64,000 bases of DNA. Origin: Betaproteobacteria bacterium SCN1 (GTDB taxonomy: Bacteria > Pseudomonadota > Gammaproteobacteria > Burkholderiales > Thiobacillaceae). Position 1 is the first letter of the stretch. Each line of letters begins with the position of its first letter. The translations under genes and the position numbers were made by a program. Below are positions 17,646-25,741 of the stretch, in pieces. The notes under the pieces were generated by a model. The model was not told where the DNA came from and ran no database searches. It was given only the letters and a program-made list of their open reading frames with translations. The stretch is from assembly GCA_008923315.1 (NCBI GenBank), contig WBSF01000007.1, positions 712,247 to 776,246 of the forward strand. Reading direction: 5' to 3'.

Positions 17646-19232
17646 ATGTCTGACGTTGCACACGCTCACGGCCACGACGACCACGGGCACCACGCCCATC
17701 CGACCGGCTTCATGCGCTGGCTGACCACCACCAACCACAAGGACATCGGCAGCCTGTACCTGATCTTTGCGCTGATCATGCTGTTCGCGGCCGGCGCCAT
17801 GGCCCTGATGATCCGCGCCGAACTGTTCAAGCCCGGACTTCAGCTGGTGCACCCTGATTTCTTCAACCAGCTCACGACCATGCACGGTCTGATCATGATC
17901 TTCGGCGTGATCATGCCGGCCTTCTCGGGCTTCGCGAACTGGCAGGTGCCGCTGATGCTGGGGGCGCCGGACATGGCTTTCCCGCGCATGAACAACTGGG
18001 CGTTCTGGATCCTGCCGGTTGCTGGTTTACTGCTCATGGCGTCATTCTTCCTGCCCGGCGGCGCGGTCGCCGGGGGCTGGACGATGTATCCACCGCTCTT
18101 CATCCAGGGCGGGATTTCCTACGACCTGACGATCCTCGCCGTCCATATCATGGGCCTGTCGTCAATCATGGGCTCGATCAACATCATCACGACCATCCTC
18201 AACATGCGTGCGCCGGGGCTCACGCTCATGAAGATGCCGCTCTTCGTGTGGACGTGGCTGATTACCGCGTACCTGCTCATCGCGACCATGCCGGTGCTCG
18301 CCGGCGCGGTGACCATGCTGCTGACCGACCGCAATTTCGGTACGCACTTCTTCAACGCGGCCGGTGGCGGCGACCCGGTGATGTTCCAGCACATCTTCTG
18401 GTTCTTCGCGCATCCCGAGGTCTACATCCTGATCCTGCCGGCCTTCGGCATCGTCTCCCAGATCATTCCGACCTTTGCCCGCAAGCCCCTGTTCGGCTAT
18501 GCCTCGATGGTCTATGCGACGGCGTCGATCGCGATCCTGTCGTTCATCGTCTGGGCGCACCACATGTTCACCGTGGGCATGCCGGTGGCGGCGCAGCTCT
18601 TCTTCATGTTTTCGACCATGCTGATCGCGGTGCCGACCGGCGTGAAGGTATTCAACTGGGTCGCGACCATGTGGCGCGGGTCGATGACTTTCGAGACCCC
18701 GATGCTGTTCGCCATCGCTTTCGTCTGCCTGTTCACCATCGGCGGGTTCTCGGGGCTGGTGCTTGCCATCGCGCCGGTCGACATCCAGCTGCACGACACC
18801 TACTACGTCGTTGCGCATTTCCACTATGTGCTGGTGTCGGGTGCGTTGTTCTCGATCTTCGCTGGCGTCTATTACTGGCTGCCCAAGTGGACCGGACACA
18901 TGTACAGCGAGACGTTGGGCAAATGGCATTTCTGGCTGTCGGTGATCGGCATGAACATCGTGTTTTTCCCGATGCATTTTCTGGGGCTTGCCGGCATGCC
19001 GCGGCGTATCCCGGATTACGCGCTGCAGTTCACCGAGTTCAACCAGATCGCCACCGTCGGGGCTTTCATCTTCGGCTTCTCTCAACTGCTTTTCCTGGCG
19101 ATTGTGCTGAAGACGATCAAGGGAGGCGCGAAGGCCACGAGCAAGGTCTGGGAAGGCGCTGAAGGTCTGGAATGGACCGTGCCTTCGCCCGCGCCGTATC
19201 ACACCTTCGAAACTGCGCCGGTGATCAAGTGA
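17646..19232 (+). CDS. coxA: Cytochrome c oxidase subunit I
   Basis: 528 residues, about 12 membrane helices. Heme a ligand His80 ([11 protein letters not shown]), copper-B ligands His256 (AHPEVY, with the cross-linking Tyr260) and His305/306 ([10 protein letters not shown]), and heme ligands in [13 protein letters not shown]-channel Asp109 ([12 protein letters not shown]), Glu258 and K-channel Lys334 (TGVKVF) are all present, so it is an A1-type proton-pumping oxidase. The usual Gly before HPEV is Ala here. A His-rich N terminus ([13 protein letters not shown]) may bind metal. Stop overlaps the next small gene. Confidence 0.98.
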   Translation: MSDVAHAHGHDDHGHHAHPTGFMRWLTTTNHKDIGSLYLIFALIMLFAAGAMALMIRAELFKPGLQLVHPDFFNQLTTMHGLIMIFGVIMPAFSGFANWQVPLMLGAPDMAFPRMNNWAFWILPVAGLLLMASFFLPGGAVAGGWTMYPPLFIQGGISYDLTILAVHIMGLSSIMGSINIITTILNMRAPGLTLMKMPLFVWTWLITAYLLIATMPVLAGAVTMLLTDRNFGTHFFNAAGGGDPVMFQHIFWFFAHPEVYILILPAFGIVSQIIPTFARKPLFGYASMVYATASIAILSFIVWAHHMFTVGMPVAAQLFFMFSTMLIAVPTGVKVFNWVATMWRGSMTFETPMLFAIAFVCLFTIGGFSGLVLAIAPVDIQLHDTYYVVAHFHYVLVSGALFSIFAGVYYWLPKWTGHMYSETLGKWHFWLSVIGMNIVFFPMHFLGLAGMPRRIPDYALQFTEFNQIATVGAFIFGFSQLLFLAIVLKTIKGGAKATSKVWEGAEGLEWTVPSPAPYHTFETAPVIK

Positions 19233-19342
19233 GCGATGCCGCAATGACCGACAGACGCGGACGCAAATACCTCACGGCCGGGCTGCTCGCGCTTTTTGCG
19301 CTGGGTTTGTTCCTGTTCACGCTGTTCAACGGGTTGCGCTAG
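19229..19342 (+). CDS. Small cytochrome oxidase assembly-type membrane protein
   Basis: 37 residues from a GTG that overlaps the coxA stop (GTGA), or 32 from the ATG at 19244. A basic stretch (TDRRGRKY) precedes a single membrane helix ([20 protein letters not shown]). Small proteins of this kind sit between coxA and ctaG in many Betaproteobacteria and are annotated as small assembly proteins. The role is inferred from position only. TAG ends 4 bases before ctaG. Confidence 0.75.
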   Translation: MSDAAMTDRRGRKYLTAGLLALFALGLFLFTLFNGLR

Positions 19343-19346
19343 AAGC

Positions 19347-19889
19347 ATGGCGGACGGCAACGCGAAGATGCTGACCAAGCTGGTCGTGGCGACACTCGCC
19401 ATGTTCGGCTTCGGCTTCGCCATGGTGCCGTTCTATTACAAGATCTGCGAAGTCACGGGCATCAACGCCGGCGATGAGCAGACGCTGGTGCGCAATACGC
19501 AGGTCGATCCGTCGCGATCGGTCACGATCCAGTTCGATGCCAATGTCAACGAAACCCTGCCCTGGCGATTCAAGCCGGAAGTCCGCACGATGACCGTGCA
19601 TCCGGGGCAGCTCGTCCAGGTCGAGTATGTCGTGACCAATACCAGCGCGCATCCCATCGTTGGCCAGGCCGTTCCAAGCTATGGCCCGGCGCGCGCGGCG
19701 GCGTTCTTCAAGAAGATCGAATGTTTCTGCTTTACGCCGCAGACGCTTGCGGCCGGCGAAACGCGGCGCATGCCGGTGATGTTCGTGCTCGATCCGGCGG
19801 TCGAAAGCGAGCTGCATACCGTGACGCTGTCGTATACGTTCTTCGATACCGACAAACAGGCCGTGACGGGTACTGCAAAGCGAGGTTAG
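19347..19889 (+). CDS. ctaG: Cytochrome c oxidase assembly protein CtaG/Cox11
   Basis: 180 residues. One N-terminal membrane helix (about 10-28) anchors a periplasmic beta-sandwich that delivers copper to copper B of CoxA. The copper-binding motif IECFCFTPQTL and the downstream P-V-x-F-V-L-D-P sequence are as in Cox11. Begins 4 bases after the small protein gene, within the cox operon. Confidence 0.96.
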   Translation: MADGNAKMLTKLVVATLAMFGFGFAMVPFYYKICEVTGINAGDEQTLVRNTQVDPSRSVTIQFDANVNETLPWRFKPEVRTMTVHPGQLVQVEYVVTNTSAHPIVGQAVPSYGPARAAAFFKKIECFCFTPQTLAAGETRRMPVMFVLDPAVESELHTVTLSYTFFDTDKQAVTGTAKRG

Positions 19890-19893
19890 CGTT

Positions 19894-20088
19894 ATGTCCG
19901 GCAACAACGTGAAGGCCGCGCTCGCCGTGTTCTGGAGCTTCTTCGGTGTGCGCAAGCGGCGCGATTACGATGACGATGCGAGCAGCCTGACGCCTGCGCA
20001 GGTCATCATCGCGGGCCTGATCGGCGGGGTGTTGTTCGTGTTGACGATGCTGGTGGTGGTGTATCTGGCGATGCAGTTTCTGAAATAA
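19894..20088 (+). CDS. DUF2970 small membrane protein
   Basis: 64 residues: KAALAVFWSFFGVRKRRDYD at the N terminus, then one membrane helix (about 36-62). This is the DUF2970 pattern found between ctaG and coxC in Betaproteobacteria. Function unknown; presumed oxidase-associated. Four bases after the ctaG stop. Confidence 0.85.
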   Translation: MSGNNVKAALAVFWSFFGVRKRRDYDDDASSLTPAQVIIAGLIGGVLFVLTMLVVVYLAMQFLK

Positions 20089-20117
20089 GGGATCAATCAA
20101 ATAAGGAGAGGGGAAAC

Positions 20118-20984
20118 ATGAGCCTGGCGCAAACCGACAAATACTATCTGCCGCAGCCTTCGATCTGGCCCATCGTCGGATCGCTCGCCCTGCTGCTCAT
20201 GGCGGTGGGGGGCACCATGATGATGCGGGAGGTGCCGCACGGCGGCTGGATACTGCTGGCGGGTTTCGGCACGCTGTTCTACATGATGTTCGGCTGGTTC
20301 GGCGAGGTCGTTCGGGACAGCGAGGCCGGCCGTTTCAACAAGCAGGTCGACGCCTCCTACCGCTGGTCGATGAGCTGGTTCATCTTTTCGGAGGTCATGT
20401 TCTTTGCCGCTTTCTTTGGCGCGCTGTTCTATACGCGCGTGCTGTCGGTGCCCTGGCTGGCCGAGGGCGATACCATGCAGCAGCTGTGGCCCAATTTCCA
20501 GGCGGCCTGGCCGACCGCCGGTCCCGGGCTGTCAGGGCCCGAGGCCCAGTTCACGCCCATGCACGCATGGGGCATTCCCGCGATCAACACGCTATTGTTG
20601 TTGACGTCCGGCGTGACCGTGACCTGGGCGCACTGGGGCCTGAAAAAAGGCGTACGCAGTCAACTGGTCTGGGGGCTAGCGATGACGGTCGCACTGGGCC
20701 TGGTATTCCTCAGCCTGCAGATCTACGAGTACTACCACGCATACACGGCGCTCGGGCTGACCCTGGGGGCGGGCGTCTACGGCGCGACCTTCTTCATGCT
20801 GACGGGATTCCACGGTTTCCATGTGCTGGTCGGCACCACGATGCTGATCGTGATGCTGGGCCGCTCGATGGCCGGACATTTCACCGCCGATCACCATTTC
20901 GCCTTCGAGGCGGTGTCGTGGTACTGGCACTTTGTCGACGTGGTGTGGGTGTTGCTGTTCCTGCTGGTCTACTGGCTGATTTGA
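20118..20984 (+). CDS. coxC: Cytochrome c oxidase subunit III
   Basis: 288 residues, seven membrane helices. Typical segments: WPIVGSLALLLMAVGG, SWFIFSEVMFFAAFFGALFY (with the conserved SE), LQIYEYYHAY, LTGFHGFHVLVGTTML and HFAFEAVSWYWHFVDVVWVL. It stabilises the catalytic core of the aa3/caa3 enzyme. AGGAGAGGGG lies before the ATG. It ends at a strong hairpin shared with the convergent small gene. Confidence 0.97.
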   Translation: MSLAQTDKYYLPQPSIWPIVGSLALLLMAVGGTMMMREVPHGGWILLAGFGTLFYMMFGWFGEVVRDSEAGRFNKQVDASYRWSMSWFIFSEVMFFAAFFGALFYTRVLSVPWLAEGDTMQQLWPNFQAAWPTAGPGLSGPEAQFTPMHAWGIPAINTLLLLTSGVTVTWAHWGLKKGVRSQLVWGLAMTVALGLVFLSLQIYEYYHAYTALGLTLGAGVYGATFFMLTGFHGFHVLVGTTMLIVMLGRSMAGHFTADHHFAFEAVSWYWHFVDVVWVLLFLLVYWLI

Positions 20985-20992
20985 AAGGCCGG

Positions 20993-21022
20993 CGCAGAAC
21001 GGTCAGCGAAGACCGTTCTGCG
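20993..21022. terminator. Perfect 12-bp stem hairpin between convergent coxC and DUF2909 genes
   Basis: CGCAGAACGGTC (20993-21004), loop AGCGAA, GACCGTTCTGCG (21011-21022). The stem starts 9 bases after coxC and lies partly in the last codons of the minus-strand gene. There is no long T run, so termination may be partial, but it can fold from either strand. Confidence 0.6.
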
Positions 21023-21203
21023 GCACCAGGCCGAAGTAGTATCCGGCCATCAGCAGGATGAAAAGCGTGAGCGACAGGGTGATGCGGATGGTGAGCATCT
21101 TGACGGTGCGGTCCGACCCGCCCTTGTCCTTGACGAGGTAGTACAGGGCGCTGCCCAGACTGGCCAGGATGAGGAAGATGAAGAGCAGGACGACGATGCG
21201 CAT
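21003..21203 (-). CDS. DUF2909 twin-transmembrane protein
   Basis: 66 residues with two helices (about 3-23 and 40-59) joined by a charged loop (VKDKGGSDRTVKM). This is the DUF2909 'twin transmembrane' family, placed antisense between coxC and surf1 in many Betaproteobacteria. Function unknown. Its last codons form one arm of the intergenic hairpin. Divergent from surf1, with 48 bases between starts. Confidence 0.85.
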   Translation of the reverse strand: MRIVVLLFIFLILASLGSALYYLVKDKGGSDRTVKMLTIRITLSLTLFILLMAGYYFGLVPQNGLR

Positions 21204-21251
21204 GGGGCGGCCCGTTCGACAAAACGGCAGTCTACCCGGATTGTCCCGTCG

Positions 21252-21983
21252 GTGCATGGCTTGAATCTGCGGATCGGAAACTGGCGGTTTGCCCCGCGGC
21301 TCTGGCCGACCCTGGCAATGCTGTTCTTCGTTGCACTGACCGCCTGGCTCGGTAACTGGCAGAGCGGCCGTGCGGATACGAAGCGCACCCTGCAGGCCCG
21401 CTACGATGCCGCTTTCCTGGCTGCGCCCATCCACGTTGGTACACCCATGCTCGACAAGAACAGCGTGCTTTATCGCAAGCTCGAAGTCACGGGGCGTTTC
21501 GATGCGGCGCACGGCATACTCATCGACAACCGCATTCGTACCGGGGTGGCGGGCTATCACGTTCTGATGCCGCTTGTGGTGGAAGGGGGGCGTACAGCCA
21601 TCCTGGTCAACCGCGGCTGGGTCGCGGCCGATCCGGCGCGCGCGCATATTCCGGATCCGCCGGTGCCGGCCGGCCGGGTTGCCCTGGAAGGCATCGCCGG
21701 CGATCCGCACAGCCGTTACGTTGAGCTGGGCGATGCCACGCCGCGGGACAGGGTATGGCAGAACCTCGATTTCGAACGGTATGCCCGTACCTACCCACGC
21801 GCACTTCAACCGGTTCTGCTGATGCAGACGAGCGCGACGGCGGACGGCCTTGCGCGTGACTGGCCCCGGCCCGATACCGGTGTCGACATGCACGTCGGCT
21901 ATGCATTCCAGTGGTACAGTCTGGCGACGACGCTGGTCGTGCTGTGGGTCGTGTTGAACCTCAGGCGCTCGGGAAGCGGCTGA
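21252..21983 (+). CDS. SURF1-family cytochrome oxidase assembly protein
   Basis: 243 residues. Membrane helices at both ends (about 15-35 and 215-236) bracket a periplasmic domain, with GNWQSGRADTKR and VNRGWVAADPAR as the SURF1 signatures and a final GYAFQWYSLATTLVVLWV. SURF1 assists heme A insertion into subunit I. The GTG at 21252 is the most likely start; there is no ATG in the right frame nearby. Confidence 0.92.
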   Translation: MHGLNLRIGNWRFAPRLWPTLAMLFFVALTAWLGNWQSGRADTKRTLQARYDAAFLAAPIHVGTPMLDKNSVLYRKLEVTGRFDAAHGILIDNRIRTGVAGYHVLMPLVVEGGRTAILVNRGWVAADPARAHIPDPPVPAGRVALEGIAGDPHSRYVELGDATPRDRVWQNLDFERYARTYPRALQPVLLMQTSATADGLARDWPRPDTGVDMHVGYAFQWYSLATTLVVLWVVLNLRRSGSG

Positions 21984-22005
21984 ACTATCTGAAGGTCGTA
22001 CATCC

Positions 22006-22563
22006 ATGCAATTGAGTTCGCGCGGAAAGCTGCTCCTGCTGATTGGCGTATTTCTCGTACCCGTCGTGGCTGCGTATATCGCATACCTAGGATGGCGCCC
22101 TTCGGCGCACGGCAATTACGGTGAACTGCTGCGCGTGACGCCCCTGCAACAGACAGCCGGTGCGCGTCTCGATGGCGGATCGCTCGATTTCGAGGCTTTA
22201 CGCGGCAAGTGGCTGATCGTGCGTGTCGGTGGCGGGGTTTGCGATCCGGATTGTGCGCAGCAACTGTATCTGACGCGGCAGGTGCGTACGGCGCAGGGCA
22301 AGGATCAGTCGCGGATCGAGCGCGTGTGGGTGCTGGCCGACGGGCATGCGCCGGATGCGTCGCTGCTGCAGGCGCACCCGGGCCTGATCGTGTGGCGTCC
22401 AGCGAATCCGGGCTTCCTGGCGCAATTCCCGGAAACTGGCGACGATGGGGTGTATCTCGTCGATCCGCTGGGCAATTTGATGTTGCGCTTTCCGGCGCAT
22501 CCCGATCCCAAGCGCATGATGAAAGACCTGAAACTCCTGCTCAAGGCTTCGCAGATCGGTTGA
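22006..22563 (+). CDS. SCO-like thioredoxin-fold membrane-anchored protein
   Basis: 185 residues: one N-terminal helix (about 8-28), then a periplasmic thioredoxin-like fold with CDPDC (Cys79, Cys83) after the strand KWLIVRVGGG. It resembles SCO copper chaperones but I see no equivalent of the third copper ligand (the His in the DHS/DH motif), so it may act as a thiol reductase for copper A rather than a copper donor. Lies between surf1 and ctaA. A second, complete SCO gene is at 25014. Confidence 0.8.
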   Translation: MQLSSRGKLLLLIGVFLVPVVAAYIAYLGWRPSAHGNYGELLRVTPLQQTAGARLDGGSLDFEALRGKWLIVRVGGGVCDPDCAQQLYLTRQVRTAQGKDQSRIERVWVLADGHAPDASLLQAHPGLIVWRPANPGFLAQFPETGDDGVYLVDPLGNLMLRFPAHPDPKRMMKDLKLLLKASQIG

Positions 22564-22571
22564 ATCCATCC

Positions 22572-23558
22572 ATGCACATCTATCGCGCGCTCATACTCGC
22601 AGCCCTGGTCCTGGCCCTGGGGGTCGTCAGCCTTGGCGCCTACGTGCGGCTGTCCGATGCCGGTCTGGGCTGCCCGGACTGGCCGGGATGCTATGGACAT
22701 CTGACCCCGCATCATGCGGCCGACGCAATCAACGCTGCACTGGCGGTCGAGCCCGATGGACCGGTTTCGCATGCCAAGGCCTGGAAGGAAATGGCCCATC
22801 GGTATTTTGCAGGCCTGCTCGGCTTGCTGATACTCGGCATCGCCGCCTTCGGTTGGCGCATGCGCCGGCAGGCGCAGGGCGGAGCGGCGTTACCACTCTT
22901 CCTGCTGGGCCTGATCGTGTTTCAGGCGCTGCTCGGAATGTGGACCGTGACGCGGCTGCTGAAACCGATGGTCGTGAGTGCGCATCTGCTGGGCGGGATG
23001 GCTACCGTATCGCTCTTGCTGTGGCTGTGGTTGCGCGAGCGTGGTCAGCCGGGGCCGTCGTATCGCGCCCGGGCCGATCATTTGCGCGGGGTCGCGGCGA
23101 TTGGCTTGATGCTGGTTGCGATCCAGATCGCATTGGGTGGCTGGGTGAGCACCAACTACGCGGCGCTGGCCTGTACGGATTTTCCGCAGTGCCATGGTGC
23201 GTGGGTGCCGCCAGGCATGGATTTCACGCATGGTTTCACTCTGCGTCGCGCGCTGGGTGAAACTGCGGGCGGCGATCTATTGCCTTTCGAAGCGCTGGTC
23301 GCCATTCACTGGACGCATCGCGTGATGGCGCTGATCGTGACGCTCTATCTGCTGATGCTGGCCTGGAGGCTGTTGCGAACGCCGGGTTTCACAGGCGGCG
23401 GCGCGCTGTTGCTTGCCGCACTTGCCCTGCAGGTCGGACTTGGCATCAGCAATGTTCTGCTCAGCCTCCCGCTGGGACTGGCTGTCGCCCACAATGCGGG
23501 CGCGGGCGCGTTGCTGGCAGTGCTGGTGTATCTGAACTTCCGGGTGCGAGGAGGATGA
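22572..23558 (+). CDS. ctaA: Heme A synthase (COX15/CtaA)
   Basis: 328 residues, eight predicted helices in two repeats. Heme-ligand histidines in [14 protein letters not shown] and [12 protein letters not shown] (first half) and [13 protein letters not shown] and [11 protein letters not shown] (second half), plus cysteine loops [10 protein letters not shown] and [10 protein letters not shown]. It oxidises the C8 methyl of heme O to give heme A for the aa3 oxidase. Starts 9 bases after the SCO-like gene. Confidence 0.96.
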   Translation: MHIYRALILAALVLALGVVSLGAYVRLSDAGLGCPDWPGCYGHLTPHHAADAINAALAVEPDGPVSHAKAWKEMAHRYFAGLLGLLILGIAAFGWRMRRQAQGGAALPLFLLGLIVFQALLGMWTVTRLLKPMVVSAHLLGGMATVSLLLWLWLRERGQPGPSYRARADHLRGVAAIGLMLVAIQIALGGWVSTNYAALACTDFPQCHGAWVPPGMDFTHGFTLRRALGETAGGDLLPFEALVAIHWTHRVMALIVTLYLLMLAWRLLRTPGFTGGGALLLAALALQVGLGISNVLLSLPLGLAVAHNAGAGALLAVLVYLNFRVRGG

Positions 23559-23559
23559 T

Positions 23560-24456
23560 GTGGAATCCTTGATGGTGCAGGGTGCGGCGTGCCGTTGCCA
23601 GCAGTTCCTGGCCTTGTGCAAGCTGCGGGTCGTCAGCCTTATCGTGTTCACCGCCGTCATCGGCATGTTCCTGGCCGTGCCGGGCTGGCCGGACTGGCAC
23701 GCACTGTGGGCCGGCACGCTGGGGATTGCGATGGTTGCGGGGGCCGCCGCCGCATTCAATTGCCTGATCGAGCAGAAGATCGATGCGCTGATGGCGCGCA
23801 CCCGGGCGCGCCCTTTGCCGCGAGGCGAGCTGACCAGCATCCAGACCGTGGTGTTCTCGGGCATCGTGGGCGGGATCGGTCTCTTGTTGCTGAACCTGTA
23901 CGTCAACCCGCTGACGATGTGGCTCACGCTTGCAACCTTTGTGGGGTATGCGGTGATCTACACGGCCATCCTCAAGCCGATGACGCCGCAGAACATCGTT
24001 ATCGGCGGTGCGTCGGGCGCGATGCCGCCTGTGCTGGGCTGGGCCGCGGCAACCGGCGAAGTCCACCATGATGCCCTGTTGCTGTTCCTCATCATTTTTG
24101 CTTGGACGCCGCCGCATTTCTGGGCGCTGGCGCTATATCGCCGCGAAGAATATGCGCGTGCCGGACTGCCCATGCTGCCGGTCACCCATGGCGAGGCGTA
24201 CACGCGTCTGCAGGTTCTGCTCTACACGCTGCTGTTGTTCGCGGTTTCCATGCTGCCCGTGGCAACGGGCATGGGAGGGATCGTCTACCTGGCGGGAGCG
24301 GTGGTGCTGGGCGCGCGCTTCATTCATTATGGCTGGCGCCTGTGGCGTGCGTACTCTGACGCGCTCGCCAAAGAGACGTTCCGGTTTTCGATCTGGTATC
24401 TGAGCCTGCTGTTCGCCGTCATGCTGTGCGACCATTACTGGCGAATACCCGTTTGA
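23560..24456 (+). CDS. ctaB: Protoheme IX farnesyltransferase (heme O synthase)
   Basis: 298 residues, UbiA-type prenyltransferase with about nine helices. Prenyl-diphosphate motif [20 protein letters not shown] near residue 66, followed by LP, and the second [20 protein letters not shown] motif. Makes heme O from protoheme, feeding CtaA. Starts at GTG one base after the ctaA stop, preceded by GAGGAGG. Last gene of the cox assembly operon. Confidence 0.96.
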   Translation: MESLMVQGAACRCQQFLALCKLRVVSLIVFTAVIGMFLAVPGWPDWHALWAGTLGIAMVAGAAAAFNCLIEQKIDALMARTRARPLPRGELTSIQTVVFSGIVGGIGLLLLNLYVNPLTMWLTLATFVGYAVIYTAILKPMTPQNIVIGGASGAMPPVLGWAAATGEVHHDALLLFLIIFAWTPPHFWALALYRREEYARAGLPMLPVTHGEAYTRLQVLLYTLLLFAVSMLPVATGMGGIVYLAGAVVLGARFIHYGWRLWRAYSDALAKETFRFSIWYLSLLFAVMLCDHYWRIPV

Positions 24457-24486
24457 TTTTCATGGCCATTTTTGGCCGGCTCCCCT

Positions 24487-24506
24487 CTGAATATCTGGAT
24501 ATTCAG
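24487..24506. promoter_or_regulatory. Perfect 20-bp palindrome over the -35 of the Rrf2 gene, probable operator
   Basis: CTGAATATC-TG-GATATTCAG: two perfect 9-bp arms around two bases. It overlaps the likely -35 (TGGATA, 24496-24501) of the promoter whose -10 is TATATT (24519-24524), 17 bases on. A second inverted repeat, GGATTG (24510-24515) and CAATCC (24529-24534), brackets the -10. The layout is that of an autorepressed Rrf2-family gene. Which protein binds is inferred. Confidence 0.6.
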
Positions 24507-24524
24507 ACTGGATTGTTTTATATT
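24496..24524 (+). promoter_or_regulatory. Promoter of the Rrf2-SCO operon
   Basis: -35 TGGATA (24496-24501), 17-base spacer, -10 TATATT (24519-24524), with transcription expected near 24531, about 22 bases before the ATG. Confidence 0.5.
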
Positions 24525-24552
24525 AGGGCAATCCATCATCAGGGGGTGCGAA

Positions 24553-25017
24553 ATGATTCTCTCCCGAACCAGCCAGTATGCCGTGCAGGCGCTGATCTAC
24601 ATGGCCACGCAACCCAGCGCGACCCCCGTCCTGAACAAGGACATTGCCGCGCAGCTTGGCGTGCCGGCGCCCTATCTGGCGAAGATTCTGCAAAGTCTGG
24701 CCAAGGGCAATCTACTGTTTTCCTTCCGGGGCAGGCTGGGCGGATTCTGCCTGCGCGAGCCGGGCGACAAAATCACGCTGATGCAGATCCTGCTGCTGAC
24801 CGAAGGCCCGGCGTTTACCCAGAGTTGCCTGCTCGGCCTGAAAAAATGCAGCGATGAAACCGCCTGCCCGCTGCATTTTCGCTGGGTACCGGTCAAGAAG
24901 AAAATCATCGACCTGTTGCAGGAAACGACCCTGGAAAAGCTGGCGAAAGCGGTCGAGTCCGGGAAATATCGCCTGGCCGATGTGCCGGCCCAGCTTTTCG
25001 AGCACGTCAAGGCGTGA
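24553..25017 (+). CDS. Rrf2-family transcriptional regulator, likely Fe-S binding
   Basis: 154 residues. Winged-helix N terminus (MILSRTSQYAVQALIYMA; LGVPAPYLAKILQSLAKGNL; RGRLGGFCL) as in IscR and NsrR. Cys92, Cys99 and Cys105 (spacing C-x6-C-x5-C) match the cluster-binding loop, so it probably senses iron-sulfur status, oxygen or nitric oxide. Its stop overlaps the SCO gene start (GTGA), tying regulator and copper chaperone in one message. Placed between the aa3 and cbb3 gene sets. It is not clearly IscR (no isc genes follow). The signal and targets are inferred. Confidence 0.88.
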   Translation: MILSRTSQYAVQALIYMATQPSATPVLNKDIAAQLGVPAPYLAKILQSLAKGNLLFSFRGRLGGFCLREPGDKITLMQILLLTEGPAFTQSCLLGLKKCSDETACPLHFRWVPVKKKIIDLLQETTLEKLAKAVESGKYRLADVPAQLFEHVKA

Positions 25018-25607
25018 AACGTGCGCTGATCGCGCTGGCAGGGATGCTGAGCCTGGGGCTCGTGGCCTGTACACCCGCGCCGATGCCGCCCCGGTTCCAG
25101 GCAACCGATATCACGGGTGCGCCTTTCGCGCATGATTTCAGGCTGACCGACCATACCGGCCAGATGCGTACCCTGGCCGACTTCAAGGGCAAGGCCGTTG
25201 CTGTTTTCTTCGGCTACACACATTGCCCGGACGTTTGCCCGACCACGCTGGCCGATTTTGCCGCTGCGTTAAAAATGCTGGGGTCACAGGGCGACCGCGT
25301 GCAGGTTATTTTCGTTACGGTCGATCCCGAGCGCGATACCCCCGAGGTGCTGCGGCAATTCGTCCCGGCCTTCGATCCGCGCTTTTTGGGCATGTACACC
25401 GATGCGGCTTCGCTACGGCTGTTGGCAAAAGACTACAAGATCGTCTATCAGAAAACCGCACAAAAAAATCCGGACGATTATCTGATCGACCACAGTGCGG
25501 GAACCTATATCTATGATCCAAAAGGGCGTTTGCGCCTGTTGATGCCCTATGGCAGCAAGCCCGAGGCCATTGCGCAGGATCTGAAGACCCTGCTGGCGTC
25601 GCCCTGA
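25014..25607 (+). CDS. SCO1/SenC copper chaperone lipoprotein
   Basis: 197 residues. Lipoprotein signal with lipobox ending LVAC (Cys19), then a thioredoxin fold with copper-binding CPDVC (Cys71, Cys75) in GYTHCPDVCPTTL and the third ligand His in YLIDHSAGTYIYD. SCO proteins deliver copper to copper A of subunit II and may also help cbb3 biogenesis. The GTG start overlaps the Rrf2 stop codon. Ends 134 bases before ccoN. Confidence 0.94.
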   Translation: MKRALIALAGMLSLGLVACTPAPMPPRFQATDITGAPFAHDFRLTDHTGQMRTLADFKGKAVAVFFGYTHCPDVCPTTLADFAAALKMLGSQGDRVQVIFVTVDPERDTPEVLRQFVPAFDPRFLGMYTDAASLRLLAKDYKIVYQKTAQKNPDDYLIDHSAGTYIYDPKGRLRLLMPYGSKPEAIAQDLKTLLASP

Positions 25608-25620
25608 TTCGGTGCGTGCC

Positions 25621-25650
25621 TTGCGGCTGCCCGGACGGATAGACTATAAT
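25621..25650 (+). promoter_or_regulatory. Promoter of ccoNOQP
   Basis: -35 TTGCGG (25621-25626), 18-base spacer, perfect -10 TATAAT (25645-25650). The leader of about 85 bases holds the 10-bp palindrome AGCATATGCT (25669-25678). No FNR/ANR box (TTGAT-N4-ATCAA) is visible, unlike many cbb3 promoters. Confidence 0.55.
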
Positions 25651-25741
25651 CCCGCAGTTTTTAATATAAGCATATGCTGTTCGATATCGGCTGCCGGCGG
25701 TGGGGCGGTCGTGTTGTTTCGGTACACGTTAGGAGCGGTCT

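Noticed and set aside
17646-19232. CoxA as an A2-type (glutamate-less) oxidase because of the changed HPEV context
   Set aside because: The glutamate of HPEV is present; only the preceding Gly is changed.
25608-25741. FNR/ANR control of ccoN
   Set aside because: No TTGAT-N4-ATCAA or close variant is seen; only unrelated palindromes are present.
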